Source: Prunus persica (taxonomy: Eukaryota; Streptophyta; Magnoliopsida; Rosales; Rosaceae). From it: a stretch of DNA of 64,000 nucleotides. Positions within the stretch are counted from its first letter, which is position 1. The number at the start of each line of letters is the position of its first letter. The stretch covers positions 2,712,150-2,776,149 of the forward strand of contig NC_034013.1 in NCBI RefSeq assembly GCF_000346465.2, read 5' to 3'. The translations under genes and the position numbers were made by a program. The notes under the pieces were generated by a model that ran no database searches, was not told the origin of the DNA, and was given only the letters and a program-made list of their open reading frames with translations. Shown here piece by piece: positions 35,401 to 47,863 of the stretch.

Positions 35401-37237
35401 GTAATCTTGGGACTTTTAATCAATTTTTTGATCCATTGCATTCAATTTTTTAAAGTAATGTACTCATGTTTCCAAACTTTCCATTGTCATACATTTGGAG
35501 TTGCATGTTGAAAAGGTTGTTTTCCCCAACACTTGGTTTATACAGTTCCTGGCTACTATTCCCACCCACCTGTCTTATTTTCCCACCCACCTTATTTTCT
35601 CACTCCCCACAAAATTTTATAAGATATGAATAACACCCTTCCTACCCCTCATTATTAACTTAATACCCCAAAATAATGACTTAATCACCCACCAATTAAA
35701 CACTCTTCCCCCACCAAATTGTCATCCCACACACTCACTCATCTCTTATCTCCATTTATTTTTCTTTCATAAACCCTAATTCTATTAGCTCATCAAAGCT
35801 TAAACATTTATACCAGTTGGTTGCTACCCATCCTACAAGCTTATTCCCTTTCTTTCCCGTTCATCAAAACGTATGACTATACTATGTATTGTTTTCTTAA
35901 ATTCTTTTATCTGTCCAATCATAAGTTTCTTTCTATTCAAATACTTTTTTAAGGTAGCGATTTTGTGGTTCCCAGAGGTATTTTACAAAATTGTAAACTT
36001 ATCAGTAATATTCTATTAAAATATCGGCGGGATAAGCAGCACTGTTTCCTAAAATGAATCATCAGAAGTGAGAACTTGTTTACACATTGGAATAGATTCC
36101 ATTGAAAGTTGTGATGAAGATGCCTACTAGCACCACATTTTGTCATATCCTAAATTGAACCTTAAGCACAGTTAGCTTGAGTAATTACATTTGGCTACCT
36201 ACTTACTAGTTTTCGATAGAAACTGATTCTAATATGTGTTAGATGGGGATCTGCAATAGGTCCTTTCATGTTAACGAATAAAATATCCCTTAGTGACAAA
36301 TTGGCTTCATATTACAAAATGGGCCTTTGGTAAGTTGATTTAACATTTCTGTAACAATTTAAAGGTATTTATATCTTGGAGGGCCTTGTATCATTTCAAA
36401 CTGGTTAACTGTTAACATGGATTGGCTTTCTACATACTCTACTAGTCTCTATTCTTGGATGTTAGCAAAAGGTTAACCAAAGTCAATGTAACCAATCTAC
36501 ACAATACAAGGTACTGTATGGTTGAAGTTTTTGCTGATACAGTCGAGATTCTCTTTATATTCCTCAGTCTAATCAATTCTTCAGTGTTAGGCAATGGAAA
36601 ATGCCCTAATTTTATAATTTCTAGAGTCTCCCTTGGTTATTTGTTTGTGTGACCAAGTCAGATGTTTGCAATGCACTTTATGGTAGAAGCTATGACTTAT
36701 TTAATCAAGGTCCCTTCTGATGTGCCTAAGTTGAATTGATATTGTTAGTGTACCATTCTTGTGCTGGATCTGTATGCTATGAGCTACAAACTTTCTTAGA
36801 GGTCATTTGACTGTAATACAATTTCACAGGAGCATCTAATTTTTCTCTTCAAATTTCTGATGGAAATTATTTCCTTGTTACTTCCTCAGGAAGCAATGGC
36901 AAAAGACGCAATGGAGCGAACTGCGGAACCTGACCTAAATTTGAAGTCATACTTGGCAGACGCCTATTTGCACCCCATTTTCCGGTCATTCGAGGAACAG
37001 GAGTTGGTTGAAGTCAGAATAGACAAGCATCAAACTCATGCTGCCACTCCCATAACAAGCGAACTCAGTTCCCCCTCTCCGCCCCATTACGTCCATCAGA
37101 CACCCCCATCTCCTCCCCAATATGCCCATTATCAATCATCTCCACCCCAATACGTCTATAATTCAAACTCTCCTCCCAGTTATGAGTATCATTCAACCTA
37201 CCCACCACATTATGCCTATTACAACGAAGAACCTTGA
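28353..37237 (+). CDS. OSCA/CSC1-like hyperosmolality- and stretch-gated cation channel
   Basis: Eleven exons join in frame: 28353-28666, 30055-30207, 30989-31124, 31657-31758, 31886-32005, 32174-32254, 32518-32858, 33823-34068, 34450-34774, 35167-35400 and 36890-37237 (2400 nt, 799 aa). Family landmarks are the N-terminal helix (ALINILSAIAFLLAFAFLRI), FTLWTCYMLYKEY, the cytosolic RNA-recognition-like region (QFTVVVRSIP ... VDHFF ... NHP), AFVSFDSRWGAAVCAQTQQ, APEPRDVYW and the pore-domain helices through YFLLGIVYAVVTPILLPF. The length matches OSCA1-clade proteins, which sense membrane tension or osmotic stress and admit Ca2+, usually at the plasma membrane. The last exon adds a Pro/Tyr/His-rich tail with repeated S-P-P-x-Y units (about residues 745-795). 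Every junction has GT/AG ends, and nothing looks broken. Confidence 0.95.
32408..32448 (+). repeat. (CT)n microsatellite in intron 6
   Basis: About 20 CT units, interrupted once by CCC, followed by an AT run, close before exon 7 of the OSCA-like gene. Confidence 0.85.
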
Positions 37238-37413
37238 CCATTAACTTGCTAGCATGCTTACAAGACCTCTAACCATGATATCTAGCTTATTTTCTAGTTA
37301 CTTGATGTTTTCGGTTGAGTTCTCAGGTGCCTTATAAATGTAATTATTGTTTCATTAATGCAAGTGTAGTTGCGTTGTGAAAATATTCTGAATCTGATTT
37401 TTGGCTGAATAGA

Positions 37414-37980
37414 AAGAAATATTTCAAAGATGCAGAGGTTTTGTATAAGTGCCTTTCTATGGTCCCAGAAGATCGGGATCATGTGGATGAGTTTGTGATA
37501 CGCGGGCCATACCATCGAAGAGTGTCACACTCTGCGACCTTTCTTACCCTTTATGCCTAAAGTCGTCCAAATTTGCACTCCCAAGTAATATTTCAACACC
37601 CTTGCACAGCAGATTCCATTATAGATACAGTCCAGCTCGTCTCTGTATTACCCAACTGAAATTGAAATCCTTTACTTTCAGCTGGTCATGTCGTCAAGGA
37701 TCATCTCAAACTTCCACCTTCATCCTAAAATTTATTCTGGAAGAATTGGCAAGCGACACTCCATTTCCTCTCTCTGTGGTCAGTGAATCCGATCTTTCTC
37801 AGAAGATGAAAGCTGTAATCTTTAAAACAAGGTCCTCGTCTAAAGAAGAGCTAAAAAAGAAAATTCTTCAATTATTGGACTTGGATGGTGAAACCATGAC
37901 TTCAGCATCTTCTTAACAACAGATGGAAGAAGATCCCTTTGCCAAAGAGGACGACTGTTTTGGAATGTGTTCGCCGTAAA
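37414..37980 (+). pseudogene. Unrecognised coding-like fragment downstream of the OSCA-like gene
   Basis: Two stretches look coding. Around 37420-37500 the + strand reads Y-F-K-D-A-E-V-L-Y-K-C-L-S-M-V-P-E-D-R. A 104-codon frame at 37602-37916 ends with L-S-Q-K-M-K-A-V-I-F and E-E-L-K-K-K-I-L-Q-L-L. They are in different frames, and I recognise no family. Either a small gene with an intron (acceptor TACTTTCAG near 37681) or the remains of one would fit. Confidence 0.25.
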
Positions 37981-38076
37981 GTAATCACTTTAACCTGTTT
38001 ACTACTTTTTAATAGCTTTTGTCACATGAGGTGGTCTGATACAACCATTAGGCAAATTTTAGATTATATAACATAT

Positions 38077-38743
38077 TGTTATAAAAATAATAAAAAAAGA
38101 TAAATTACTCAAATGGTTCTCAAACTTATACCTGATTTATATTTTGGTTCCTAAACTAAATTATTCGTGTAAATTGTCCATCAACTCTATATTATTCGCT
38201 CTAGTGGTCCTACCGTCTAATTTTTTATTAGATTTAACCTAATTTTAGTGTAAATAATGACCAATTTGCCCTCATATTTAATAGAAATATTGATAGAATG
38301 TAACGGTAGGACCAATGGAGCGAATAATATAGAGTTGATGGACCATTTGAACGAATAATTTAATTGAGGGACCAAAATGTAAATCGAGTATAAGTTTGAG
38401 GACCATTTGAGTAATTTACCCTAAAAACAAAATAATCAGAGAATGAAAAGTACCACAGAATATTGGGAGTATAATTATATTTGCTCTTCTGGTGTTTACA
38501 CTGACATAATTCTCTCAGATAGAACTTACTAATACTCAGATTTCAATCTCTCGTATTCCATCTCACTCTTCCTTTCTTTCCTCTCTTCTCCGTTGGTGTG
38601 TTTTGCTAAGCAATAGGAAGAGTATTTATAGGTAAATTGGATGGCTTCCAACATCATCATTAAGCTCCAACATCATCATTAACCTTTTTTTAATATTATT
38701 TCATTCTTTTCTTTATGTGGGCTTCACCATTTTCTTTGCAACA
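38077..38743 (-). repeat. 3' LTR, split by a MITE
   Basis: Left LTR of the retrotransposon in minus orientation. Without the 38099-38421 insertion it is about 340 bp, matching the 325 bp right LTR. Confidence 0.8.
38099..38421. mobile_element. MITE inserted in the LTR
   Basis: This is a 323 bp near-palindrome. The left TAAATTACTCAAATGGTTCTC and the complement of the right end (GTAAATTACTCAAATGGTCC) are inverted, and the inner blocks pair as well (AACTCTATATTATTCGCTC with its complement). The uninterrupted right LTR shows the empty site. A/T-rich flanks (ATAAAAAAA and TAAAAACAAA) hint at a 9-10 bp duplication, as for Mutator-type MITEs. Confidence 0.85.
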
Positions 38744-39439
38744 CTCCTCCTTGAAGACCACAATGTATGGAATATGCCTCATTAAAAACCTTGCCAATAA
38801 AATCCAGTGGGACAAAAAACTAGTCGAAAGGAAAAATAGTACATAACCATGTGTAACATAAAATTATGTGTATATTGACATGCGTGTGATACTACCTCGT
38901 TAAAACCTTGCCAGGAAAAATCCAGTGGGAAAAAACTTGGATGAAGGAAAAGGAGTACATTGTGTGAAGATCTTTATTGACAACACGCTCCCCCTAATGA
39001 TTGGCAAAATATCTTTTAAGCCATACTGTTGATCATCTTTCTAAATGTCATAGTTGACATTGCTTCTGTGAGTCAATCTTGTAATATTGTTGGATGCTCT
39101 CCGTGAAGAATATCTCTCCCTGATATCTTCATGACTATCTTTCTAGAAGGAAGATCTTTTGGACTGAGTGAATGATGTAGCCATCAACATTTCATGTAGT
39201 TGAATAAGCAAATATATTTTCAGTAAGCTATCTCTATGTAAATCATAGAAATTTCCATAGTCCGTGAATCAAACAAAACACGGGCTATTTGTAAGTTTAG
39301 TTGAAAAGAATATACCCGTATATGATTTTATGCCGAGATAGCATTAAATATGTCTCACATAATCCGAAAGTGGTGGTGATGGAGTTGAACTCTATCTGAA
39401 AAATATAATGTCTAGTCTAGTATACTTCCAGAAAATCAT

Positions 39440-39560
39440 TTAAGTGCCTAACGGATAATCCACATGAAAATGCTTCAATACTTTCTTAGTATAAGCAAGA
39501 ATCTCGTTGCATAATGCTCGATCTTCAGGTCGAGACAAATATTTCTTGAACTCTTCAGGA
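39440..39560 (-). pseudogene. Copia reverse transcriptase remnant
   Basis: Minus-strand translation contains a Y-T-K-K-V-L-K-H-F-H-V-D pattern, which resembles the Y-x-x-K-V-L-K-R-F-x-M-D segment of copia polyproteins just downstream of the RT active site. It is short and surrounded by stops. Confidence 0.5.
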
Positions 39561-39629
39561 GTTTTGACCAAGTATTAATTCTTCATGAGTTTTGTACGTG
39601 AGTACGGCAAGCACGGGTCACAAGAAAAC

Positions 39630-39886
39630 CTGGCTCTGATACCAAGTCAAACAAAGTATGGCAAATATTCAGTAATGCTCATATTTGCTCATATTATTAT
39701 TCTTCCCCAACATGGAGGTATTTATATAAGTACAAGATGTGTTAACCCTAAATAAAATAGGAAATATATTTAAATTACAATATGAAATAAATCTCTATTA
39801 CAATAAGACTGAATAATAATTGGTAAGTAACCAAAATTCTAACTAAATAAGGAACCAAAATTCTAACTAAGTAAGGACTCGCCAAC
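39630..39886 (-). mobile_element. Nested second LTR with tRNA-Met primer-binding site
   Basis: Minus strand: TGGTATCAGAGCCA (39630-39643) is the classic primer-binding site complementary to initiator tRNA-Met. It directly follows an LTR-like stretch beginning TGTTGGCGAGTCC (39886 inward) that contains a duplicated ACCAAAATTCTAACTAA phrase. This PBS differs from that of the outer element, so a second retroelement piece is probably nested inside it. Confidence 0.6.
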
Positions 39887-40232
39887 ATATTCAAGATATA
39901 ATAAGATGGGTTTTAAGATCATGCCATCATTTTTATTACGATAATATGTGTTACAACGTGATGGGTAATGAAAATTACACTACCATAAAATAACAGGATG
40001 AGGTATAAAACCGCACCATTCTAAATTACAATATGAAAAAATAAATTAAATAAACATGGATGAAGCAACATAAAAATTGCGATAATACAAAAACAAAAAC
40101 AAAACAAAATAAAATAAAATAAAATTTTCATGTCGCCATAGTAGTAAAGTGAGAGGAGACATAGAAATAACCACATAGTGTTAAGCTGGGAAAATTTAGA
40201 AGTAAAGAGGAGAGACTATCGTGCTGATAACG

Positions 40233-40557
40233 TGTTATAAAAATAAACTAATCAGAGTATGAAAAGTACCATTGAATATTGGGAGTAGAATTGTATTTGT
40301 TGTTGTGATGTTTACACTGACAGAATTTCCTCTCAGATAGAACTCACTCTCTTTTGTTTCCTCTCACTCTTCCTTTCTTCTCTTCCTTTCTTTTATCTCC
40401 TCTCTTTTGGTGTGTTTTGCTAAGCAATGGGAAGCCTATTTATAGGCAAATTGGATGGCTTCCAATATCATCATTAAGCTTCAACATCATCATTAAGCTT
40501 TTTGAATATTATTTCTTTTTATTTATTTATGTGGGCTCCATCACTTTCTTTATAACA
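40233..40557 (-). repeat. 5' LTR
   Basis: Intact 325 bp LTR with TGTTATA...TATAACA inverted ends. On the plus strand it contains AAGCCTATTTATAGGCAAATT, which read on the minus strand also presents a TATA-like ATAAATAGG suitable for LTR transcription. Confidence 0.8.
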
Positions 40558-40579
40558 TCCAAGTTGTTTTTTCCTCTCT

Positions 40580-41045
40580 CGTTTGGTTCATGGGAAAGGA
40601 GACTTGGGAATGGGAAATTAATTGCTTTACCATGTTTGGTAAGTCTAGGTATGGGAAATCATTGCCTGGCTCATGGAAAAAGAGGGGGGAAAGTGAAGCC
40701 ATCCTCCCAACATGGGTTTTATTTTCCCTCCTCATAGAAAGTTTGGAAAAATGAGCTAACATTAAATACATTTTTTTATGACCATGTTATCCCCATTAAC
40801 AATTTAGAATTACAATATATCATTAAATGCATTATTTTATTTGATTTAATATGGGAATAATTAAAAATTTATACAAACTTTGTTTTCCATTCCTACTCAA
40901 AACAAACATGGGAAAGGAAATAAATGGATATTTCCCGGTTACTTTCCGGGCATTACCAAACGCGGAAAAGGAATCTTTCATTCCCATTCCTTGGGGAATG
41001 ACATATGAAATGATTTCCCCTCAAATTCATTCCATGAACCAAACG
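40580..41045. mobile_element. Harbinger/Tourist-like MITE
   Basis: The inverted ends CGTTTGGTTCATGG (40580) and CCATGAACCAAACG (ending 41045) are exact complements. On the right, GGGGCCC completes a typical GGGCCCCGTTTGG terminus; the left terminus is eroded (CTCTCTCG). Internal repeats ATGGGAAA/TTTCCCAT extend the symmetry. Its frames are artefacts. Confidence 0.75.
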
Positions 41046-41210
41046 GGGCCCAAATTTCCTTATTGGCTCTCCAAGAAAAATGTACATAAGCCTTCAAATT
41101 GTTAGGAGTAACCAAATAACACAAATATGGGGTTCAAATAGAAACACTTTTTCAACCAAAAAGAAATAGAAACACTTTTTTTTACTCAGATTTAGGTAAA
41201 TAAAATTTTA

Positions 41211-41977
41211 GCTTATTATCACAAAACGTCCCTAAGGTTTACGAAACTATCAGATTTTATCCTTAATATTTTTTTGTGTCATTCGTGGTCCTCAATGTTA
41301 ATATGTGTGATCACAAATGGTCCATGCTGTTAGGTTCCATTAAAAACCCCGTTAGTTTGCTGACGTGACATATACATATATCACAAAACATCCCTGAGGT
41401 TCACGCACCTATCACAAATAATCCCTACGAAATTTTTGAATTTTTAATTCATAAAATTTTTGTTTTCTTTTAAAATTATATGAATTTTAAATTATTTAAA
41501 AATATATATTATATTTAAAATACATGTGACACTATATTATTGTAGATGTAGGCTCCATATATATGCCACATCAACAAACTAATGGAGTTTTTAAAAAATA
41601 ATTTAAAATTCATAAAATTTAAAAATGAAAAAACTAAGGATTTAGGGTTCATAAATGGTCCTCAAGATTAAAATCCTCCCATAAATGGTTTTTACATTTA
41701 TAAATAATTTTAAAAAGAAAACCAAAATTATATGAATTTTAAATTTAAAAAATTTGTATGAACCATTTGTGAAAGGCGTGTGAATCTCAGGGATGTTTTG
41801 TAATATACGTATATGCCACGTCATCAAACTAACACAGTTTTTAACGGAACCTAATAGCAGGGACCATTTGTGATCATACATACTAACCTTGAGGACCACA
41901 AACGACCAAAAAAAGAAAGAAAGAAAGATACAATCTGATAATTTCGTAAATTTTAAGGATGTATTGTGATAATAAGC
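41211..41977. mobile_element. Long inverted-repeat MITE, about 770 bp
   Basis: GCTTATTATCACAAAACGTCC at the left pairs with GGATGTATTGTGATAATAAGC at the right. Pairing continues for more than 150 bp per arm (for example ATGGTCC-TGCT-TTAGGTTCC against its complement). No transposase and no clear target duplication were seen. Confidence 0.8.
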
Positions 41978-42212
41978 CGAAGTTTTTTAAACTCACGGGA
42001 AAAGTTGTTTTTGAACGTCCCGGGAAAAGTTGCTTCTTGGTGGTCTCGGGACAAAATATGATTGGGTGGGTGGGGTGAAAAACCTCATCATCCTCACGTT
42101 AAAACGTCAGCTGGGCTCCGGTCCGCACAATTTCAATGGTTTTCCTGCTGCATCAACACACTAGCAGCAGCAGCTTTCACCTTTCTCACACTCACTCCCT
42201 TACTCTCTTTCG

Positions 42213-45200
42213 ATGTCTACCTTCTCAGCTACACCCTGTACACCCACCTCTCTCCTGAACCACCACAATTCATTATTCTATTTTCCAAGTTGCCTGCCTT
42301 CACTTTCAGTCTTTCAGAGAAGCCATCCCAAAAATTCTCCTGTTGCTTTCAATGGCGTCAGGTTACAACATAAGCAGGCTAATGTCCAAAATACAGTTCC
42401 TGGGGTGCTGAATTCCAGGTTCTTGCAAATTGGTTCTGAGGAAAGCTCCTCTAGTAGACATGTTTTAGTGAAATCAACTGGTGCAGAGAGTGCTGGCGGT
42501 TCCACTGTGTCTCAAAGTGTGAGTAAATGAATGTTTAGACATAAAAATTTCTTGGGTTTATGTATTTTGTGTTATTTCAATGATTTTTTGTCAAAAGTTC
42601 TTAGCTTTAGTTTGATGCACTGCAGGTGCTTGGGATTTTGCATCTGATTGTTTCAGTTGGTATTATTCTTGCAATCGACAATTTTTTGAAACAAGCATTT
42701 GTGGCGGCTTCCATTAAGTTCCCCAGTGCGCTTTTTGGGATGTTTTGTATATTCTCCATTCTAATTATTCTTGATTCCACTGTTCCTGCTGTGGCAACAA
42801 GCTTGATGAACTTCTTTGAGCCGGCACTACTGTTCATCCAGAGATGGCTGCCATTGTTCTATGTTCCTTCTTTGGTTGTTTTGCCACTTTCTGTAAAAAG
42901 TATTCCCGCTGCTTCCGGCATCAAGATCTGCTATATTATAGGTACGCAAGTTTTTGCTACTCTAACATAACTTTCTCTGGTGAAGCTATAGAGTATTTAA
43001 ATTTCCCTATGGTGATTGTTTGTTTTGGTTATCAATGGGAATGACTTAACTTTTTTGGCCTATACCATCCTAATGAAGCATGCAAAAAAAAAAAAACGCT
43101 TAAACTGTTTTCTTTGTTGTTTTGGGGAAAATCGTAAAGTCGTTATTCATTTTTCACAATCTAGAAACTGTCTTTCTTGAATAGTTTAATAATTAGAGAG
43201 TGGTGTCTTCGGATGACAACCATAACTGTCTCTGAGCAAATAATTATGTAGTAGGAGCAGTTACCTGTCTCGCTCTCCCTTCTGGTGTACATGTGCATAA
43301 TTCTGACATATATAAGATTAATGCTACTTACCTTGTATTGCTTATTTTCTGTAAATAGACTTGAGAAAGTCTACCTCCTGTACATGATATGTACGGCTGA
43401 AATACAGAGACCAAAATCATCTTGGTCAGTTCAATTGCTCTATACTTCTATCTCTCATCTTCCTTCTTCCTTCTTGAGTCTGTTTCTTATACATATAAGT
43501 GGTTTTCTGCAGTTGGAGGCTGGCTGGCTTCACTTGCTGTTGCAGGATATACAGCAATAGCTATTAGAAGAATGGTAAAGACAGAAATGACAGATGCTGA
43601 GCCTATGGGAAAACCCTCTCCATTTTCTGCGGTTGAAGTGTGGTCTTGGAGTGGGATCCTCCTGATATCATTTGTTTCTGCATTATTATATCCAACAGCC
43701 CTGGGGACAAGTGCTCGAACATGCCTTCCATTCCTACTTGCGTCAACTGTGTTGGGCTATATAGTTGGTTCTGGGTAAAACTTATTTTCCTCAATTTAGT
43801 TCTGTCTTCACAAGAATATTATTATGAAAACTAAACAAATATGTAGACCAAATAAAGGTTTTCATTTTAATTCAAGTTACTCAAACTCTCCAGCTATATT
43901 TTTTCCCTTTTGAAGGTCTCACTCATTTGTTGACTTTTAATTTTCAGATTGCCATCAGATGTGAAGAAGGTTTTCCACCCGATTATTTGCTGTGCACTAT
44001 CTGCAGATTTGGCAGCATTGGCTTTTGGATACTTCTCTAAGTCTGGGCTTGACTCTGTTCTTGGTACACTTCTGAAACCACATTCTTGGTTCTGGCTAGT
44101 ACACTATGCCCCCTTTGATTACTGAGCAATAAGATTAAAACAAAAGGCAGACTTTTAACAACTTGCAACAATCACCCAATGACAAATACCTCATAGATTC
44201 AAAGTTAGCTTTTCCATCGCTATTTTCTTTATTTGTTTTCTTTTCGATGTGGTCTCTTTCACCAGTCTATTAATTTCTGTTTTCTTTCTTTTTCTTTTTT
44301 CCTCCATAAATCATTATAACTACAAAATGACCTGACGTACCATCAAGAGGACTTAATGTACATCCTGTTATTAGGTCAAGTTAAAGAATACTGAAAATGG
44401 GTCTTGAGGGAAGAATTTTATGCTCTGTATCATGTTCATGAATATAATTATATTCTTAAAACGAAGATAGTTTTGATATAAACATTTGACTCACGTACAA
44501 AAAACAAGGACAGGTACTAAACAAACTTGTAGGACAGAAACTTAGATAATTCAAATGTCAGGAATCAGGATTACAAATTTTGAGTGTTTGCCTAAGTAAT
44601 ATGGAAGTCAGGAGTTTCTGCCACCCTGGTACGTTAGTAGAAGTCTGCATGTTTATTAGGTTTTCAAAATTTATGGTATAAAATAACAATGCTAAGCTAG
44701 TTTGTAATGAGGATATTTGGCCCAAAAACTCCAATTTATCTCAATGATTCTTGAAACAAAAATTATAAAATGAAGATAATTCTTATAAAATTCAGGTCAA
44801 AACAATTTTTTGTTTTTGGTAACCACCTCCCAGCAGATTTTCTGATTCTCTCTCTTCATCCGCCTTTCTTAAGAATAAAAGAAAAATACATGTACAAATT
44901 CTCATATCACTCTTCATTGTCACCTCTTGTTAGACATATCTGTTAGTTTTTCATCATTCGATCTCAAAATTTTCCTCTATGTGTTTGGGTTCTTAGAAAT
45001 CATCGCCTACCTACCTATTTCTAGTACCACCCTACAATTGCGGACAACTAGAAAAATGAAAGCCAACCATCTCTGAACCAGATAAATTATCCTCTACTTC
45101 CAGCAAGAAGTATTATTTATAGGCTTACAAGATAAACTCAGAAAAATTAAAAGATGATTAATAAAAGTTTTACAAAATAAACCTGCAGAAACTTTTAAAA

Positions 45201-47863
45201 GACTGAAAATCAGATAAACCTAGAAAACAGAAAAGACGTGCATTTAATCCCTAACATGCATGTGGATTTATTGCCACTCTTAAAGTTACTGAAGCCAGCC
45301 CTAAGTGCCATTGATGTCAATCAATTTTTCTTTTCATCCCAATGCTCCATAGAGGCACACACCACCTGCCCTGCATCAGTTTATCTGATTTTCTTACAAC
45401 TAATCTGTAATTTAATTGATCCAGGGCGAGCCTATTGCTAGTTTCATATTGCCTTAATAACAGATAGAAACTGTGTACCGACCACCCTGAAAGGAATTAC
45501 TTGGGACTCTAAATTCTTCACCATTAGAAAGCAAATGGCTACAAGATTTAGAAATAAATGGCAGGGTTGAAGAATATATACTTGGATTATAATATACTAA
45601 GGAATTTCACGTCACAAAGTTTTGAGGCTTCAACGACATACAGAAAAACTTAAGATGTCATATGACGACAGAGCTAATCTATTGGGATGCATAATACATC
45701 AATAGCATCAGAATTAATTTTTTCAAGGCCTTTACAAGGAGAAAAAGGTTAGCATTGCAATTGTGAGAATATATGATGGTCCAGGATACTCTTCTGGTTT
45801 TGTCTTTTTTTTTCTTAGGTTCTTCATTTTAAAATTGGCAAGTCATTGATAAGAAAGAGCCTCTCTGCATTGTTTTAACTGAAATTCTGTTTGCAACTCT
45901 CTCCCCCCTTAAATAAGAACATAATATTTCGGATTTCTCAGTTTTATATGTGGATTTTCTTACATAGGAATGAATATGTCGTTAGTCCAACTAAGCAATT
46001 TCCAATTAAAACTCCAATACAAATCCCTCATTTTAAATCTTTCCATCCAAATGGACCAGTAGTGCTTTCAGTATGTAGATCGTCATTCTTAATGATATGC
46101 ACAGGATCTTACCTTACAAAGGTTTCATCTAATCCTGGAGCTGGTGACGTTCTGATGGGATTCTTGGGGTCTGTTATCCTCTCATTTGCCTTCTCAATGT
46201 TCAAACAGAGGAAGGTAAATAACATTTGAAGAGCCCAGGTTTCCCATTCTGTGTCATCTTTAGTTTTTTATTTTTTATTCCATGGTGAGTTGAAAAGCAT
46301 AATTGAGTAGGTGGACTGAATTTTATGGACTATCCATTGGAAATATATTTCTTCTGAAGAACATTGCGTTCCAACCTGTGGAGTAAATATAACTGGGAGA
46401 TTATAACTCTTCAATGCTTTAACTAGGATAGTTCTTTCATCATATATAATTACAATATTTCATGATAATCTTCTTTCTTTACTTGGTATTCTGAAATATA
46501 TCATAGGGAATATAGCAAAAAGTTGAGAACTGATTGCAAAAGGCCTTAGAACAGCTTTATTTATTTATTTATTTATTTAAGAGATATGGTTGTTCAAATC
46601 AAAGAATTTTGGTTTGCCTTTTATGTCTACATACTTCATTACAGTTTGAACCTGATTCAACTCTGTGCATTCACCCAATGGGTGTCATAATTTCCCCCAA
46701 ATTCTATTTGATGTTAAAACCAACTTAGCTGTCACATTTTTTAAATACATGTTACAACCATTTGATGAAGATTATTGCTGAACTACAAATTTTCAGCTAG
46801 TCAAGAGGCACGCAGCTGAGATTTTCACATCCGTCATCCTGTCAACCATATTCTCGTTGTATTCAACTGCTCTTGTTGGACGTCTTGTTGGGTTGGAACC
46901 TGGTTTGACTGTCTCAATTCTACCACGATGTATAACTGTGGCATTAGCACTCAGCATTGTGTCTTTGTTTGAAGGTACTAGTTCATACTTTGGAGTTGTA
47001 GACAAGCAAATTTCTCACCTGATAAACATGTGCTAAGTTTGGCATGAGTTTATAAAATATTAGAATAATGAATTGGAGACTATTCCTGTCTCATTTTCCT
47101 CAACCTATTCCCCTCTTTTTTCTTTCTTTCAACACGCTACAACTAAGTAATACATAGGAACAAATTATTGCATGCAGTACATCTTTATCTTGTATCCTTG
47201 AAATACACTTACGCATGTACATCTCTATAATATTTTTTTTTGGTACTTTTTGTAGGTACCAATCCATCGCTCACAGCCGCTGTGGTTGTGGTAACTGGTC
47301 TGGTTGGAGCTAATTTTGTGCAAGCAACACTTGATAAACTACAATTCCGTGATCCTATAGTTCGAGGGATAGCTACTGCATCTAGGTATGCATCTCTGCT
47401 GAACCCTCTACATGAAACGGTCAATTATAAATGAGAAAGTATAGGGGACGAAACTTTAAACAATTAAAAGGAATTCGTTAAAGCATCTGAATTATTGCAG
47501 GAAAATTTTGTGGTTGAAAGTTCTTTCTTAGATATATTAAATAATGAAGATTTTACCTTTGTGCCACAAAACCTTTTTAATCCTATGATTTATTGTTATT
47601 TATACTCAAACATAGGTGCTATTGACTAGATTCAGAGCATTACTCATCACAATCAGTTTTGAAAACTATGATTCAATGAACTCTGTGTTTTGTTTTTGTT
47701 TTGTTGCTTTAGTGCTCATGGATTGGGAACGGCAGCATTGTCAGCCAAGGAACCCGAGGCCCTCCCATTTTGTGCCATTGCTTATGCTCTGAATGGTATA
47801 TTTGGCTCTTTGCTTTGTTCAATTCCAGCAGTTAGGCAAAGCTTGCTTGCTGTAGTTGGATGA
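42213..47863 (+). CDS. PLGG1: Plastidal glycolate/glycerate translocator 1
   Basis: Eight exons join in frame: 42213-42518, 42626-42941, 43513-43774, 43948-44063, 46105-46214, 46797-46974, 47256-47385 and 47713-47863 (1569 nt, 522 aa). The Ser/His/Pro-rich first about 100 residues form a chloroplast transit peptide. The rest is the LrgA/LrgB-type membrane protein: FLKQAFVAASIKFPSALFGM, FIQRWLPLFYVPSLVVLPLS, GWLASLAVAGYTAIAIRRMV, PGAGDVLMGFLGSVILSFAF and a C-terminal HGLGTAALSAKEPEALPF motif. The sequence follows Arabidopsis PLGG1 throughout. It exchanges glycolate and glycerate across the chloroplast inner envelope in photorespiration. Intron 4 is 2.0 kb. The reading frame is intact, so it is almost certainly functional. 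A second ATG at 42062 is in another frame and has no family similarity. Confidence 0.96.

Larger units (their letters stand above)
38077..40557 (-). mobile_element. Degenerate LTR retrotransposon (copia-like)
   Basis: Two direct repeats form the LTRs: 38077-38743 (interrupted by a MITE) and 40233-40557 (325 bp). Both begin TGTTATAAAAATAA and end in CAACA/TAACA. They share GAATATTGGGAGTA, TTTACACTGACA, TGTGTTTTGCTAAGCAAT and the TCATCATTAAGCT words. On the minus strand the right LTR is followed by CGTTATCAGCACGA, a primer-binding-site-like sequence common in plant copia elements. The left LTR is preceded by the purine tract AAGGAGGAG. The interior is about 1.5 kb and lacks intact gag or pol. 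No matching 5 bp target duplication was seen (flanks catat and tccaa), so one end may have been altered or recombined. Confidence 0.8.

Noticed and set aside
42062..42373. 103-codon frame upstream of and overlapping PLGG1
   Set aside because: It is in a different frame from the transit peptide and has no similarity; it is probably leader sequence.
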